A DNA stretch of 6,333 nucleotides, taken from positions 1-6,333 of the forward strand of contig DATDCV010000666.1 in NCBI GenBank assembly GCA_036524155.1, read 5' to 3'. Position 1 is the first letter of the stretch, and each line of letters starts with the position of its first letter. The notes beneath the pieces were generated by a model that was not told where the DNA came from, searched no databases, and saw nothing but the letters and a program-made list of their open reading frames with translations. Made by a program: the position numbers and the translations under genes. Origin of the DNA: DATDCV01 sp036524155 (GTDB lineage: Bacteria > Verrucomicrobiota > Verrucomicrobiia > Limisphaerales > UBA8199). Positions 5,769-6,333 of the stretch are shown here, piece after piece.

Positions 5769-6333
5769 ACCGATCCATCCTGATTGTCATTTGCGACTTT
5801 CTGCTGGTGAGTTTGCTGGCCTTCTCCACGGTTGACATCAACAAAGTCTCTGACGAAGGCACGCCGCGCAATGTGAAGATCGATTTCGCGACGAACCAGG
5901 TCGAGAGCGGCAAGGACCTTGCCGCCGTCATGCGCCTCGCGCTGGATGAAGAACGGCGGACGCGGGACCAGCTCATGGGCGAACTGACTCGTGCGCGGGA
6001 GACAGCCACCCGGCAGCAGTCGGTCCTCAGCGACCGCGACAAACAGGTGCAGACCTTCCAGCAGGAGCTGCAAGCACGCGACCAGCAAGCGCAGCGTTTG
6101 CAGCAGGAACTGCAGACCCGCGACCAGCAGGCGCAAAACCTCCAACGAGATCTGCAGTCGCGGGAGCAACAACTGCAGAATTCCCAAAAGGAGTTGCGGG
6201 CGCGCGAGCAGCAAGCCCAACGCCTTCAGCAAGCCCAGGCCGGCCTCGAGCAACAATACGCAGCCGCACAGATCAACATCGCGAACCTTAACCAGCAGGT
6301 TCAAAGCAGCGCCACTGAGTCCCTGCTGTCGAA
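5765..6333 (+). CDS. Single-pass membrane protein with long coiled coil (partial); possible ExbD/MotB-like partner
   Basis: ATG at 5765 overlaps the previous stop in ATGA, indicating coupled translation. The frame stays open for 189 codons to the window end, so the C-terminus is missing. Residues 4-22 (SILIVICDFLLVSLLAFST) form one hydrophobic helix containing a single acidic residue, Asp11. Residues 23-50 are a short polar stretch, and from about 52 onward the chain is a Gln/Arg/Glu-rich coiled coil, including five 14-residue repeats at 91-160. The short N-terminus and following chain suggest an anchor with the coil outside the inner membrane, though sidedness is not certain. A lone Asp in an N-terminal helix, followed by small and bulky apolar residues, recalls MotB (ADFM..) and ExbD (IDVML..), where it carries the ion. 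This comparison is inference; the simpler reading is a membrane-anchored coiled-coil protein of unknown function. Any peptidoglycan-binding or enzymatic domain would lie beyond the window. Confidence 0.9.
   Translation, partial: MNRSILIVICDFLLVSLLAFSTVDINKVSDEGTPRNVKIDFATNQVESGKDLAAVMRLALDEERRTRDQLMGELTRARETATRQQSVLSDRDKQVQTFQQELQARDQQAQRLQQELQTRDQQAQNLQRDLQSREQQLQNSQKELRAREQQAQRLQQAQAGLEQQYAAAQINIANLNQQVQSSATESLLS
6035..6244 (+). repeat. Five tandem 42-base / 14-residue coiled-coil repeats
   Basis: Within the coiled-coil gene, units begin at 6035, 6077, 6119, 6161 and 6203, each with codons for R-(D/E)-x-Q. The consensus is R-D-Q-Q-A-Q-x-L-Q-Q-E-L-Q-x. Hydrophobic residues at unit positions 5, 8 and 12 fit two heptads per unit. 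The fifth unit decays at its end (AQAG). The DNA copies differ mostly at third codon positions, so the array is not very recent, but it could still change length by slippage or recombination. Confidence 0.9.

Noticed and set aside
6035..6244. Tandem 42-base units as a CRISPR array or minisatellite
   Set aside because: Units are contiguous with no spacers, keep the reading frame and encode a heptad pattern, so they are protein repeats.
5540..6304. 254-codon - strand open frame opposite the membrane protein and coiled-coil genes
   Set aside because: Its Leu-rich repeats are the antisense shadow of the Gln-rich coiled-coil repeats (CAG read as CTG); the + strand genes have coherent domains and an ATGA junction.
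4089..6333. Zorya-type anti-phage system (ZorA/ZorB)
   Set aside because: The MotA/MotB resemblance is only remote, the coiled coil is on the second protein rather than on the channel protein, and no ZorC/D/E-like gene is visible.

Overview
The window looks like a piece of a GC-rich Gram-negative chromosome, most plausibly Verrucomicrobiota or a relative in the PVC group. This placement is inferred from gene content: a type I sulfatase, a Tat-exported aldo/keto reductase, a PocR-type AraC regulator and lineage-specific membrane proteins. No rRNA or other marker gene is present to confirm it. None of the visible starts carries a strong Shine-Dalgarno sequence.

Layout: (1) bases 1-826, + strand, the C-terminal part of a sulfatase whose catalytic N-terminus lies outside the window. 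(2) Converging on it, a - strand group running from 3518 down to 861: a PocR/AraC regulator, then after 12 bases a Tat-signal aldo/keto reductase, then after a non-coding gap a small CBM48 (glycogen-binding-like) protein that appears to have its own, possibly leaderless, promoter. (3) Bases 3519-4088, about 570 bases without a convincing gene; this divergent region must hold the promoters for both directions. (4) From 4089 to the right edge, + strand, two overlapping genes (ATGA overlap): a 559-residue membrane protein and a single-pass membrane protein with a long coiled coil built of 14-residue repeats, cut by the window end.

The regulator and reductase probably form one operon, in which the regulator senses a small molecule and the exported reductase acts on a carbohydrate-type or related carbonyl compound. 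With the sulfatase next door this suggests polysaccharide or sulfated-sugar use, but no substrate can be read from the sequence.

The most interesting part is the last gene pair. The final three membrane segments of the 559-residue protein have the topology and some key residues (Gly-Thr in one helix, a small-residue/Thr patch in the next) of ExbB/TolQ/MotA proteins. The partner has one N-terminal membrane helix with a single embedded Asp, as in ExbD/TolR/MotB. I propose, as inference only, a highly divergent ion-driven stator-like complex with an unusual 300-residue exported domain and a long coiled-coil arm.
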